Origin: JAMZMI01 sp039970095
GTDB lineage: Bacteria > Bacteroidota > Bacteroidia > Cytophagales > Cyclobacteriaceae
Assembly (NCBI GenBank): GCA_039970095.1
Contig: JBDVMP010000103.1
Span: 1-64,000 of the forward strand
Length of the DNA stretch: 64,000 nucleotides
Reading direction: 5' to 3'
Positions 49,473 to 59,086 of this stretch are shown here, piece after piece. A model generated the notes under the pieces. It had not been told where the DNA came from. It saw only the letters and a list, made by a program, of their open reading frames with translations, and made no database searches. The position numbers were made by a program, and so were the translations under genes. The first letter of the stretch is position 1. Every line of letters starts with the position of its first letter.

Positions 49473-52400
49473 TTAGAACCCAAATCCATCGTCTTCATCT
49501 GAACTGGTGTCATTTGGTTCCTCTATTGTTTCAATTGTATCAAACCCTTCGTCCTCTTCGATATCAAAATCGTCCGGGTAAACGAGGTTAAAGGCTTCTT
49601 TTATTCCAAAATAATTTTCTCTGAATGAATTCACAAAGCTTAGGGTTTCGTTTTCATCCCCTCCGACGACCACCAGTTCATTGGGGCCTGCTTTACCGTA
49701 ATTTGACTTTTCGTTTACGGTCAGGTTGAAGTCCGTGTTGGAGGCATACATGAGTAGAGTATTGGATGCGTATGAAATGAAATACCAGGTACCTGGTGCC
49801 GCTTGAATAAATAAGTTCAGCACGTCTTCATTGGATGCATCTTTTTTAATCTCAAGAAACCCATCCAGTTTGGCGTTGATATCCATCCCAAAAATATTTG
49901 ATACTCCTATTTTGGTGGTATTGTACCATGCCCTGTGCGATTGAGACCATTTCATCTTTACTCCAGAGATGACCAGCGAAGTTTTCATTTTGTCACTCAC
50001 TTTTAGCAAAGGGATATAGTCCTTCAGGCTGGATTTTTCATAGTCTTTGGCTTCTTCATCAGAGGTTACATTGGCCAGCTTGTAGAGTAGCTCTAGCGAA
50101 ATATCATTGGCTTGAGGCGGCCCCAGCCGCTCAACTATATCGATCAGATCCTTTCCCATCAACTCCATGTAAGCTTCACTGTCGAAAATATCCAAACCTA
50201 CCATGGCATCAATCTGGAATTCCTTGGATTCCAGATTTCCGGTACCCATCACAGAGCCAAAAACCTTGACTCTGTCTGCATACGGACCAAAAAAATTTGC
50301 TCTGCCCTCAAATACCACGTCTTTGGTTTCATCTGAGTAAATCATGGTATGTCCCTCGTATGACTCACCAATTGATTTAGCCTGAGCCTCTATTTTATAA
50401 ATCTTGTCGAGCGTGTCATATTTCAGTAGCCCTTTGGCCAGGAAAAAATCCTCATCTGACGGTGCTTTTCGTTTGTCCACAAAAGAGCCATAAACCTCAC
50501 CTCGAAGGTCATAGTGTAGTCCGGCCAAAACAGGATCTTCATCTTCAAAATACGAATTGTCAAAGTCAACAATGATGTTGGGGTCTTCATCTTTCTTTTC
50601 ATGCTTGACCCAGGCATTGTATCCTGGCTTTTCGAGATCAAGTTTCACATACCCGTCGAGTTCCAGCGCCTTTCGGTATGCATACATCTTGACTTTGCCT
50701 TTGTAGAAAAAGCCCGGGGAAATTCTCAGGTTTTGTTTTTCTAAAACCTCACCGTGCGATACCGTCATCTTCTGCTTTTTCTTCTCACCAATGTTTACGT
50801 CATCCAGGTTAAATTCATTGAACTGAATATCGAAAGTATCAATGCCTGTGATCAGGGAGTACTTGGCTGACCCAACAAATTTGTTTCGTGAAAGGATCTT
50901 AATGTCTGCAGAGTGTAAGTAGTGATATTCATTTAGGGTGTCTATTTTAATAGTCGCATTGTTGAACTCCTGAAGCTCGGAGTTTTCAAGAATCGTGGTT
51001 TCGCCATTTGCTGGGGTGATTTCTGCGTCTGCTACTATAATGTAAGGAATTCCCTGAATGAATAATTCTTTGGTATTAAAATCATAATCAGCTCGCTCTG
51101 CGCTGAATTTGAGTCCTTCCAATTGTTCTCTGGTTGAGTAAAAATAGGAGTCCTCAATAGGAACATTTGGTGGTTTGCTCATGGTTACCACCGAGTCTTC
51201 CAAATCCCAAACAGCCTGTGTAATTGAAGTATTCATCTGTGCATACGGAAAAGAAATAGCGGCTACCCCTGCTTTTTCTGGCCTTACATTAGCCGTGTTG
51301 TTAATCAAGTCAAACTCCAAACTAATATCGCTACCGGCCATGGCTGGTTTTTCCGGATTGTCTGTCAAAACCTCAAACTCGGCATGACGCGCCGAATAGG
51401 AGTACTGCTCAAAGGTCAACTCGCTTGACTCTGCAACAGAACCTCGTGTATGCATGACTCCTGACCCAAATACCCCACTCGATGTGATATTTGCCTCACC
51501 ATCAAGCTCGGCGGTTGCATTGTAAAATTTAAATGGCTCATAGAGATTTCGCAGATACATGCTATCCTTTCGCGGCAGCCAGTGCATTCGGTATGGACCC
51601 AAAACCGCCTCTGGATAACTGGCTCCATTCACATTGCCAGCACCGATGAACCCGCTCGTACCAACGGCGGCAACCGAATCCGGATAATAAACGATATCGT
51701 CCGAATATATAGTCGATGTGAAGAAGTCAATCTTTCCTTTTCCTCTAATACCATCTGCACTCAAGTAAATTTTCTCGTACGTTTTAGCCGCAGTACCATA
51801 AAGGTTATAACCTTCAGGGGGCATCTGGTGTACAAATCCCAAGGATTTGTCGGGCTGGATGCGGAGGGTTTCTTCAAACGTAGGAAAGATACCTCCGGAA
51901 TTGAACCTTCCCTCAAAGGAAATGGCATTGTCTACTGCAAGGCTATCTTCATCAAAAGGAGGAATGACAAACCGTACTGATTTGTCGTAAGCTCCGTCCA
52001 AAACTTCCTTCCCGTCAAAGTACACTACCGCTTCTTTTTCTGAAGTAAAGTGCGGGTAACCACCCGATGGTTTTACTCCCGACTTGTCGCTAGGGTCATC
52101 CAAATAAAGCACTCCCGCCGTTTCAGTAATCTCATTGTGCAGAGCCAGTTTGTGTTCCTCCCCCCCAAGCGACTCATCTATTTGGTGCAGCTCTATCCTA
52201 ATAGAGTCTACTTCTGGCATATTGATGAGAAATCCCTCATAATCAAACAGAAACGAACTCCCCATATATCTGAAATCGCCCGCCACTACTGCTCCGTCAA
52301 ACTCTACATTTTTTCCTTTTAATACTTTGAGGTTTCCTTCCTTGGGTAGCGCTTTGACCTCAAAATCTGAAGTGGGGTAAAATGAACCAACTCCTCGCAT

Positions 52401-54431
52401 TTTGAGTGTGCCTGAGTCCAAACTCAAAGTTGCGTTAGGTCTATTTGGCTCTGTAGATGGAATCATGATGTTGTCATAGTCCACTTTTCTGGCCGAGGCA
52501 TTATAATAATGAAAGGCTTTGTCATAAAGCTTGACCATACCCATAGCTTCATCATATTCTCCAAAACCATAGGTGGCAATCACCCTCATGGCAGAAATCG
52601 CATGCTTTTTCAGCATTCCAAACTGATTCACGAGTTCATCTACGTGAAATTGATTGATGCCGTATTTCAACGCATAATAAACAGGTGTGGCAACAGGGTG
52701 GAAGTTGTAACCGCTGGCCAACTTTCTAAACCTAATGTCATTGTAATATTTGTTTGATTCCACCGTAACCGGAATGAGATCTTTCCCATCGATAATTGAG
52801 AAATGCATAGAATCGGTCTTCATATCCCATTTCAAAGATTGGGCACTGATATTCATCTCAAAGTAGGTAGAAGCAAAAGGCTCTGTTTCAAATTTCTTGT
52901 TTCTGATCACCAGAAGTTGTCGCTCCTTAGAATCATATTTCATGCTAACTCCTGAATGAAAAATAGAATCAACCCCATGCCGGAGAACAAAATCTCCGGA
53001 GTGTGTCCAAACTGCAGAGTCTCTAAAAATGAATTTCTCAGCATGCACCACAACTTTATTCCCCTTGCCATCCAATATTTCCAGGGTTCCTTTCTTTTTG
53101 GAGATGGACGTGCCATACAGCTGATCTCCGCTCAGCTCCACACCCCCTGTATATTTCATCTTGCTGTCAGGGAGTTTTAGCGAAATCCCTGTTTCGTTCG
53201 AGATGAAAATAGGGTACATTGAAGGTGATCTTCGGTTTTTTCTTTTGGGGCTTTTGAATTCAAAGTATCCTTCTACAGTGCCAGAGAAGAGCTCAGGAAA
53301 TGAAAGCTTGGCATTGGGCGTCCAGAAACTGGATACTTCAGGGTCGATGTGAAAATCTTCAAGCGTGACTATGGCTCCAAGATGGTTTTTGTAACGTTGA
53401 GGCCAGTTGATGGTCGCCTTGGTGCCGGCATATTCTCTGCTTTTCAATAGAAATTTTCCGGATGTTTCTTTGATCTGAAATGAATCATAAGGCGTGACTA
53501 TCAGCATGCTGTTGTTTACCAAATCAATGACCGGCCCAGCCACAACCGGGTGCTGATAGCGCAAGGTTAACTCCTTCACAAAATCTTCGGCATAAGCTTT
53601 GACCTCTTGACGTTTTGGCGCTTCAGTGGAGGGTTTTTCAGCCCAGGAGTTTCCTGTTTCCGTACCCCATGAATCAGAGTTGGCCCAATCATCATCAGAG
53701 GTACCCCAGTCTCCACTGCTGCCCCAGTCATCGTCAGAACTCCCCCAGTCGTCATCCGAACTCCAATCATCGTTGCTTCCCCAATCGTCCGTTGCTTGGT
53801 CTTGCGCCCATGGGTCGCTGGCGGTATTGTCATTGACAGGCTCAGGGTCAGGTACAAATTCTTCTACCGGCTCGGCTTCCTGCTCCTGTTGATAGTAGGT
53901 GAGTTCCTCCTCAGAGTCTGGCGGTGTAAAATCCTCCAAAAGTTTAAATGAAAACGAGCCTCCATCGGTAATCGAACTAAAGTTTTTGCTTCTCACCAAA
54001 AACCGGCGCGCCATGAATACATTCAGCCCAAGTAAAAAATTGCGATAGGGTTCTTTCTTCATGGTTTTGACCACTTCTTCGTTTATATCTAAAATCTCGG
54101 AAAGCTCGTCATTATTCAAACCCGCTTGAGTCACACTATAAGCCAGATAGCTGAAAAAGTAAAAGAAGTCAGGGTTGGATACATAGCCCTTCTTTTGCAT
54201 TTCCTGGGCTATACCTTGAATCTGTTTTTTCTGTGCTGTAGTAAATTTTGCATTCCAGGCATTTTGAAAATCAAAGGCAACTTTGTTTGCTGCTTCTGTT
54301 CCAACTTGCTTGATTACTGCATTGGCCTGATTGAAGAATTCGGTCTGATCATCAGAAAAAGAGCGCTGAGCATTGAGCGACAGAGTCAGCCCAAGCATGC
54401 ACAAAACCACGATAAACCTGTTCAAAATCAT
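49473..54431 (-). CDS. very large exported protein of unknown function (1652 aa)
   Basis: Signal peptide MILNRFIVVLCMLGLTLSLNAQ, then a helical region (25-180), a low-complexity stretch (207-263) in which Trp-Gly/Ser and Asp runs repeat (DDWGSSDDDWGSSGDWG), and about 1350 residues of beta-rich sequence with many short strands and Asp/Gly turns. It closes with an acidic tail ending DEDDGFGF. It has no membrane span beyond the signal, no sorting domain, and no catalytic motif that I recognise. AsmA/LptD-like repetitive beta structure is possible but not shown. It is the largest gene of the window, upstream of the M20 dipeptidase and downstream of prmA. Confidence 0.85.
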   Translation of the reverse strand: MILNRFIVVLCMLGLTLSLNAQRSFSDDQTEFFNQANAVIKQVGTEAANKVAFDFQNAWNAKFTTAQKKQIQGIAQEMQKKGYVSNPDFFYFFSYLAYSVTQAGLNNDELSEILDINEEVVKTMKKEPYRNFLLGLNVFMARRFLVRSKNFSSITDGGSFSFKLLEDFTPPDSEEELTYYQQEQEAEPVEEFVPDPEPVNDNTASDPWAQDQATDDWGSNDDWSSDDDWGSSDDDWGSSGDWGTSDDDWANSDSWGTETGNSWAEKPSTEAPKRQEVKAYAEDFVKELTLRYQHPVVAGPVIDLVNNSMLIVTPYDSFQIKETSGKFLLKSREYAGTKATINWPQRYKNHLGAIVTLEDFHIDPEVSSFWTPNAKLSFPELFSGTVEGYFEFKSPKRKNRRSPSMYPIFISNETGISLKLPDSKMKYTGGVELSGDQLYGTSISKKKGTLEILDGKGNKVVVHAEKFIFRDSAVWTHSGDFVLRHGVDSIFHSGVSMKYDSKERQLLVIRNKKFETEPFASTYFEMNISAQSLKWDMKTDSMHFSIIDGKDLIPVTVESNKYYNDIRFRKLASGYNFHPVATPVYYALKYGINQFHVDELVNQFGMLKKHAISAMRVIATYGFGEYDEAMGMVKLYDKAFHYYNASARKVDYDNIMIPSTEPNRPNATLSLDSGTLKMRGVGSFYPTSDFEVKALPKEGNLKVLKGKNVEFDGAVVAGDFRYMGSSFLFDYEGFLINMPEVDSIRIELHQIDESLGGEEHKLALHNEITETAGVLYLDDPSDKSGVKPSGGYPHFTSEKEAVVYFDGKEVLDGAYDKSVRFVIPPFDEDSLAVDNAISFEGRFNSGGIFPTFEETLRIQPDKSLGFVHQMPPEGYNLYGTAAKTYEKIYLSADGIRGKGKIDFFTSTIYSDDIVYYPDSVAAVGTSGFIGAGNVNGASYPEAVLGPYRMHWLPRKDSMYLRNLYEPFKFYNATAELDGEANITSSGVFGSGVMHTRGSVAESSELTFEQYSYSARHAEFEVLTDNPEKPAMAGSDISLEFDLINNTANVRPEKAGVAAISFPYAQMNTSITQAVWDLEDSVVTMSKPPNVPIEDSYFYSTREQLEGLKFSAERADYDFNTKELFIQGIPYIIVADAEITPANGETTILENSELQEFNNATIKIDTLNEYHYLHSADIKILSRNKFVGSAKYSLITGIDTFDIQFNEFNLDDVNIGEKKKQKMTVSHGEVLEKQNLRISPGFFYKGKVKMYAYRKALELDGYVKLDLEKPGYNAWVKHEKKDEDPNIIVDFDNSYFEDEDPVLAGLHYDLRGEVYGSFVDKRKAPSDEDFFLAKGLLKYDTLDKIYKIEAQAKSIGESYEGHTMIYSDETKDVVFEGRANFFGPYADRVKVFGSVMGTGNLESKEFQIDAMVGLDIFDSEAYMELMGKDLIDIVERLGPPQANDISLELLYKLANVTSDEEAKDYEKSSLKDYIPLLKVSDKMKTSLVISGVKMKWSQSHRAWYNTTKIGVSNIFGMDINAKLDGFLEIKKDASNEDVLNLFIQAAPGTWYFISYASNTLLMYASNTDFNLTVNEKSNYGKAGPNELVVVGGDENETLSFVNSFRENYFGIKEAFNLVYPDDFDIEEDEGFDTIETIEEPNDTSSDEDDGFGF
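53643..53813 (-). repeat. Trp-Asp-Gly-Ser coding repeat inside the 1652-residue protein
   Basis: About 57 codons with ten-odd units built on D-D-W-G-S. The DNA repeats too, which produces spurious open frames on the opposite strand. Confidence 0.85.
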
Positions 54432-54488
54432 TTCAATAAAGTTACCCGAATAATTTGGGATGCAAACAACCAGAGTTTAGGCTGAAAA

Positions 54489-55307
54489 CTATTTTTTTTT
54501 CAAAACTACCATCGCCCAGTTGTCAAGTTCAGACTGCTCCTCATTGATCAGGCCATGTTTTTTGCCTTCAGCAATAATATCTGGTTTGTCCCAGGCATAA
54601 AAGCCACTCATAACCAAAAAGCCTCCTGCTGACATTCTAACGGAGTATTCACCAATTTGATCCAACAAAACATTTTTGTTGATGTTGGCTAAAACAATGT
54701 CGTACTTTTCATCAGATGATATCTGGTCGATTCCGCCGAGTTTCAAATCGACCGTTCCGCAGTTATTTAACGCAAAGTTTTCTTCGCTATTTTCTATACA
54801 CCACTGATCGATATCAACGGCGGCCAAATGTGCTGCTCCTCGCTTTTGCGCCATGATGGCCAAAGCTCCTGTACCACACCCAACATCCAAAACCCTCTTG
54901 CCCTCGTGATCCAGCGAAAGCTGATATTTGAGTATCTGGTGTGTAGTGGCGTGATGTCCTGTTCCAAATGACATTTTTGGCGTGATGATAATTTCGTATG
55001 GAAATTGAGGCTGAGGTTCGTGAAAAGTGGCTCTTACTATGCACTCATCTCCTACAACTACTGGCTCGTAGTTTTTCTCCCACTGCTCGTTCCAGTTAAC
55101 TTTTTCTATTTCCTCAAATGAGTACTCCAGCTCGTATCTGTCCATGATTTCTTTCACTTCCTCCTCATTCCATTCGGAAGTTTCACATGAAGCCAACAGT
55201 CCCGTTTCATTCTCTTCGAAAGCGTCAAAAGCCAAAAGAGAGAGCTCAGCAATGATGAGTTCTCTCTTTTCTTCGTTGCAGGTGACCTGCAGTCCTATAA
55301 AGCTCAT
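54489..55307 (-). CDS. prmA: ribosomal protein L11 methyltransferase
   Basis: SAM-dependent methyltransferase that modifies ribosomal protein L11 (cytosol). Length 272 residues. The N-terminal substrate-binding domain (about 1-80) is followed by the SAM domain with TPKMSFGTGHHATTHQ, LDVGCGTGALAIMAQKRGA (motif I) and VLANINKNVL (motif IV). The first base of its ATG is the last base of the tpiA stop (TAATG overlap), so they are translationally coupled. Confidence 0.96.
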   Translation of the reverse strand: MSFIGLQVTCNEEKRELIIAELSLLAFDAFEENETGLLASCETSEWNEEEVKEIMDRYELEYSFEEIEKVNWNEQWEKNYEPVVVGDECIVRATFHEPQPQFPYEIIITPKMSFGTGHHATTHQILKYQLSLDHEGKRVLDVGCGTGALAIMAQKRGAAHLAAVDIDQWCIENSEENFALNNCGTVDLKLGGIDQISSDEKYDIVLANINKNVLLDQIGEYSVRMSAGGFLVMSGFYAWDKPDIIAEGKKHGLINEEQSELDNWAMVVLKKK

Positions 55308-56068
55308 TAAAATCCTTTGGCTATATCTGTAAAATCTCTTGATTTTAGACTGGCACCTCCTACAAGGCCTCCGTCCACATCAGGTTTGGCAAAAATCTCA
55401 GCAGCGTTACCCGGCTTCACACTTCCTCCGTAAAGAATAGAAATACTGTCGGCTGTAGCCTGATCATATTTTTCGGCTATGACACTTCTTATGAATGCGT
55501 GCATTTCCTGAGCTTGATCGGATGATGCCGTAACGCCTGTACCAATGGCCCAAACTGGCTCATATGCGATTACCACTTTGGCGATTTCTTCTTTCGAAAG
55601 GCCGAATAAACCTTCTTCTATTTGTGCTTTGTTCAGGTCGAAATGCTGATCTGCCTCTCTTGTCTCTAGTTTTTCCCCGCAGCAATAGATAGGAATAAGG
55701 CCAACGTCCAGCACTTTTTTGGTTTTGTCAGCCAAAAGCGCATTGTCCTCACCAAAATATTCTCTCCTCTCACTGTGACCAATCACCACATACTCAACAC
55801 CCACAGACTTCAGCATATCAAGAGAAATCTCCCCGGTATATGCACCACTTGCTTCCTGGTGACAGTTTTGTGCTCCCAAATGCACTTTGGCCGAAGAGCC
55901 AATCAACGATTTTACGGTGCTTAGGTGAGTAAAGGGAGGAATGAGGATAACATCTACATCGGTCGTCACTTCATCTGCTACCATATTTACAACCTCTGAG
56001 GCTAGCGTTTTTCCGCCTTCCAGATCAAGGTTCATTTTCCAGTTTCCTGCTGCAATTTTTCTTCTCAT
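55307..56068 (-). CDS. tpiA: triose-phosphate isomerase
   Basis: Glycolytic isomerase of dihydroxyacetone phosphate and glyceraldehyde 3-phosphate. Length 253 residues. Catalytic K11 (AGNWKMNLD), the electrophilic His in YVVIGHSERREYFGE, the catalytic Glu in IAYEPVWAIGTG and the phosphate loop in ILYGGSVKPGN are all present. It overlaps prmA by one base and follows uvrA after 38 bases, so the order uvrA-tpiA-prmA may be one transcript. Confidence 0.98.
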   Translation of the reverse strand: MRRKIAAGNWKMNLDLEGGKTLASEVVNMVADEVTTDVDVILIPPFTHLSTVKSLIGSSAKVHLGAQNCHQEASGAYTGEISLDMLKSVGVEYVVIGHSERREYFGEDNALLADKTKKVLDVGLIPIYCCGEKLETREADQHFDLNKAQIEEGLFGLSKEEIAKVVIAYEPVWAIGTGVTASSDQAQEMHAFIRSVIAEKYDQATADSISILYGGSVKPGNAAEIFAKPDVDGGLVGGASLKSRDFTDIAKGF

Positions 56069-56106
56069 GATTCTATCTAGTCTTATTTTGAATATTGTTG
56101 GTGATA

Positions 56107-58896
56107 TTAAAATTTCTCTTTTAAATAACTCGCCGTATAATTATCGGCTAATTTAATCATATCTTCTGGCAAGCCGGCGAAGCAAACATTGCCTCCATGC
56201 TCCCCTCCCTCGGGCCCCATGTCTATGATCCAATCGGCATTTTTCACAACCTCCATGTTATGCTCGATTATTAACACAGAGTTGCCCGCATTGACTAAAG
56301 CATTGATGGCGTCAAGGAGTTTTTTAATGTCGTGAAAATGCAGTCCAGTAGTGGGCTCATCAAATATAAAAAGGATGTGATCCGACTTACTTCCTCCACC
56401 TTTGCCCAGGAAAGAGCCAAGTTTTACGCGTTGCGCTTCTCCGCCACTGAGGGAGTTAGACGACTGCCCTAGTTTCACATACCCCAGCCCTACATCATAT
56501 AAAGGTCTGATTTTGTTGACTATGCCGGATTTGTCGGCGAAAAACTCAATCGCCTCCTCTACCGTAAGATTCAGCACTTCAGAGATGTCTTTTTCCTTGT
56601 ATTTTACTTCGAGTATTTCCTTCTTGAAACGCTTGCCACGGCAATTTTCACATTCCAAATGAAGGTCGGCCATGAACTGCATCTCCACGGTGACGGTTCC
56701 TTCGCCCTCACAAACCTCACACCGTCCTCCATCTACATTGAAAGAAAAATGAGCTGGTTTGAACGCATTTTTCTTCGAGGTTGGTTGGTCGGCAAAAAGC
56801 TGTCGTATGCCATCATATGCCTTGACATAAGTTACTGGATTCGATCTGGAACTTTTACCTATCGGATTTTGATCAACAAACTCTATCTGGGTAATCTTTT
56901 TGTAGTCACCAGAAATTTTCTCGTGCTTTCCGGTCAATTCGCCGGTCACGCCAAGGTTCTTACCAATAGATGGATATAGAATTCGTTTTACCAATGTTGA
57001 TTTTCCTGATCCACTGACTCCCGTGATTACAGCTAATACCCCAAGAGGAATTTCGACATTCACATTCTTCAGGTTGTTTTCTCGAGCTCCTTCGATAGTG
57101 AGTGATTGATTCCATTTTCTTCTTCTGAGCGGAAGGGTAATTTCCTCGAGTCCTTTCAGGTATTTCGCTGTAAAAGATCTGGTTTCTCCGTTTAGCTCCG
57201 ATACCTTTCCCTGAAAAACAAGTTCTCCGCCATGCACCCCGGCTGCTGGGCCAATATCAATTATTTGGTCGGCAGATTCCATGACTTTCTCTTCATGCTC
57301 CACCACGATCACCGAGTTGCCCAGGTCTCTCAAAGTGATCAGCACTTCAATAAGCTTATCAGTATCTCGAGGGTGGAGACCAATGCTTGGCTCATCCAAA
57401 ATATACATAGAGCCTACCAGCGCGCTTCCCAAAGAAGTCGCCAGTTTTATTCTTTGAAACTCTCCTCCGGAAAGTGTATTTGTAAGCCGGTTAAGTGTCA
57501 AATACCCAAGGCCCACTTTGTCCAGGTAAGAAAGCCTGCTCTGAATTTCGTTGAGTATCCTTTTTGCTATAGCCGCCTGATGGTCCGTAAGGTCAATTTT
57601 ATCAAAAAATGATACGAGACCTGTTACGGGTGTAAGCACCAGATCCTGAATAGATTTGCCTCCCACTTTTACGTAAGAAGCGTCTTTTCTAAGTCGGGTG
57701 CCGCGACAATCCGGACAAACAGTTTTGCCTCGGTATCTGGAAAGCATCACCCGGTATTGAATCTTGTGTGTCTGTGTTTCCAGATGTGCGAAAAAAGCAT
57801 CGAGCCCGTCAAAGTACTCGTTTCCTGTCCATAGAAGTTCTTTTTCCTCGGCTGTAAGTTCATTCACCGGACGGTGTATTGGGAAGTCAAAACGGATGCC
57901 ATTCTTGATCAGAGGCTGTACCCACGATTGCATGATTTCGCCTCTCCATGGTGCAACCGCCCCATCGTAAATAGAAAGGTTCGGGTCTGGGATAACCAGA
58001 TCTGGATCTATCCCTAATATTCTTCCAAAACCATCGCATCGGCGACATGCCCCGTACGGGTTGTTGAAGCTAAAAAAGTTTACTGATGGTTCTTCAAACC
58101 GAATGCCATCCAGCTCAAACAGATCAGAAAATGCTCTTTGATCTTTTCCAACAATTCTAACCTTGCAATGCCCTTCGCCCTCGAAAAAGGCTGTTTGGAC
58201 CGAATCAGAAAGCCGAAATTGATTGGCCTCTTCATTTTTTGCCGTCGCGCGATCTATGAGTATTTCTAACTCTGAATTTTTGTCAAGCTTCGACTTAAGT
58301 ACGTCTTCTATGTATTGCACCTCACCACCAACGAGTATGCGGGTGTAGCCCTTGCTCATCAATACCGTGAGTTCTTGCTCCATCGTCCTGGAGTTTTTGA
58401 TATTCAGGGGTGCGGAGATTGTCAGCTTGTCATTTTCATCAAAACTAAAAATGTAGTTGATGACATCTGTAACTGTGTCTTTTTTTACTTCTTCACCTGA
58501 TTTCGGTGAAACCGTAACACCAATTCTTGCAAAAAGAAGTTTTAGGTAATCATAAATTTCAGTGGTGGTACCAACAGTAGATCTCGGGTTTCTTGTCGAA
58601 ACTTTCTGCTCGATGGCAATAGCTGGAGAAACGCCTTTGATATAATCCACTTCGGGCTTTTCCATTCTGCCCAAAAACTGCCTGGCGTAGGAGCTCAAAC
58701 TCTCCACATATTTTCTTTGCCCTTCGGCAAAAAGTGTGTCAAAAGCCAATGAAGACTTGCCTGACCCGGAAAGACCCGTGATCACGACGAGCTTATCGCG
58801 GGGAATAGCAACATCGAGATTCTTCAGGTTATTGACCCTGGCACCTTTTATGATAATGTGATCCTTTGGGTCGTACTGATCTATTGATTTTGACAT
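56107..58896 (-). CDS. uvrA: excinuclease ABC subunit A
   Basis: Damage-recognition ATPase of nucleotide excision repair. The ATG at 58894-58896 (MSKSIDQYDPKDHIIIKGA) gives 929 residues; an in-frame extension to 59025 adds non-homologous sequence and crosses the promoter. Two ABC modules are seen: Walker A VITGLSGSGKSSLAFDTLFA and VITGVSGSGKSTLVKRILYP, signatures TLSGGEFQRIKLATSLG and SLSGGEAQRVKLGSFLG. Zinc knuckles CRRCDGFG/CPDCRG and CEVCEGEG/CENCRGKR are also seen. On its strand TACTTTTG (58956-58963) is the -7 element, and a 14-base palindrome lies in the leader. Confidence 0.98.
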   Translation of the reverse strand: MSKSIDQYDPKDHIIIKGARVNNLKNLDVAIPRDKLVVITGLSGSGKSSLAFDTLFAEGQRKYVESLSSYARQFLGRMEKPEVDYIKGVSPAIAIEQKVSTRNPRSTVGTTTEIYDYLKLLFARIGVTVSPKSGEEVKKDTVTDVINYIFSFDENDKLTISAPLNIKNSRTMEQELTVLMSKGYTRILVGGEVQYIEDVLKSKLDKNSELEILIDRATAKNEEANQFRLSDSVQTAFFEGEGHCKVRIVGKDQRAFSDLFELDGIRFEEPSVNFFSFNNPYGACRRCDGFGRILGIDPDLVIPDPNLSIYDGAVAPWRGEIMQSWVQPLIKNGIRFDFPIHRPVNELTAEEKELLWTGNEYFDGLDAFFAHLETQTHKIQYRVMLSRYRGKTVCPDCRGTRLRKDASYVKVGGKSIQDLVLTPVTGLVSFFDKIDLTDHQAAIAKRILNEIQSRLSYLDKVGLGYLTLNRLTNTLSGGEFQRIKLATSLGSALVGSMYILDEPSIGLHPRDTDKLIEVLITLRDLGNSVIVVEHEEKVMESADQIIDIGPAAGVHGGELVFQGKVSELNGETRSFTAKYLKGLEEITLPLRRRKWNQSLTIEGARENNLKNVNVEIPLGVLAVITGVSGSGKSTLVKRILYPSIGKNLGVTGELTGKHEKISGDYKKITQIEFVDQNPIGKSSRSNPVTYVKAYDGIRQLFADQPTSKKNAFKPAHFSFNVDGGRCEVCEGEGTVTVEMQFMADLHLECENCRGKRFKKEILEVKYKEKDISEVLNLTVEEAIEFFADKSGIVNKIRPLYDVGLGYVKLGQSSNSLSGGEAQRVKLGSFLGKGGGSKSDHILFIFDEPTTGLHFHDIKKLLDAINALVNAGNSVLIIEHNMEVVKNADWIIDMGPEGGEHGGNVCFAGLPEDMIKLADNYTASYLKEKF

Positions 58897-58920
58897 TAAC
58901 AAGAGAAATTTTTTCTTATA

Positions 58921-58934
58921 ACACCTATAGGTGT
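58921..58934. promoter_or_regulatory. 14-base palindrome in the uvrA leader, candidate SOS-type operator
   Basis: ACACCTATAGGTGT is perfectly symmetric and lies between the uvrA -7 element and the start codon, where a repressor would block transcription. Control by a LexA-like protein is inference; it does not match the E. coli or Bacillus LexA boxes. Confidence 0.45.
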
Positions 58935-58955
58935 AAGAAGGATTTGGATTGTTTG

Positions 58956-58963
58956 CAAAAGTA
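58956..58963 (-). promoter_or_regulatory. -7 element of uvrA
   Basis: Minus-strand TACTTTTG, an exact TAnnTTTG match 59 bases upstream of the ATG. Confidence 0.45.
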
Positions 58964-58980
58964 GAAATTAGATCGGAAGT

Positions 58981-59012
58981 TTTGTTTCTATTGAAAGATT
59001 CTGATACATTTG
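58981..59012 (+). promoter_or_regulatory. promoter of the ECF sigma factor operon
   Basis: TTTG (58981-58984), 20 bases, TACATTTG (59005-59012): a full match to the Bacteroidota housekeeping promoter. The transcript would have a leader of about 65 bases. Confidence 0.75.
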
Positions 59013-59086
59013 ATTTTTTCCACAACTAAAAAAACAAACCCTGACAATATGATTTGAACCTCTACGTTAACAACTAGGTGACTTAC

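Noticed and set aside
53576..53892. Several overlapping open frames around the DDWGS repeat
   Set aside because: These are shadows of the tandem coding repeat in the 1652-residue protein; the repetitive DNA keeps all frames open.
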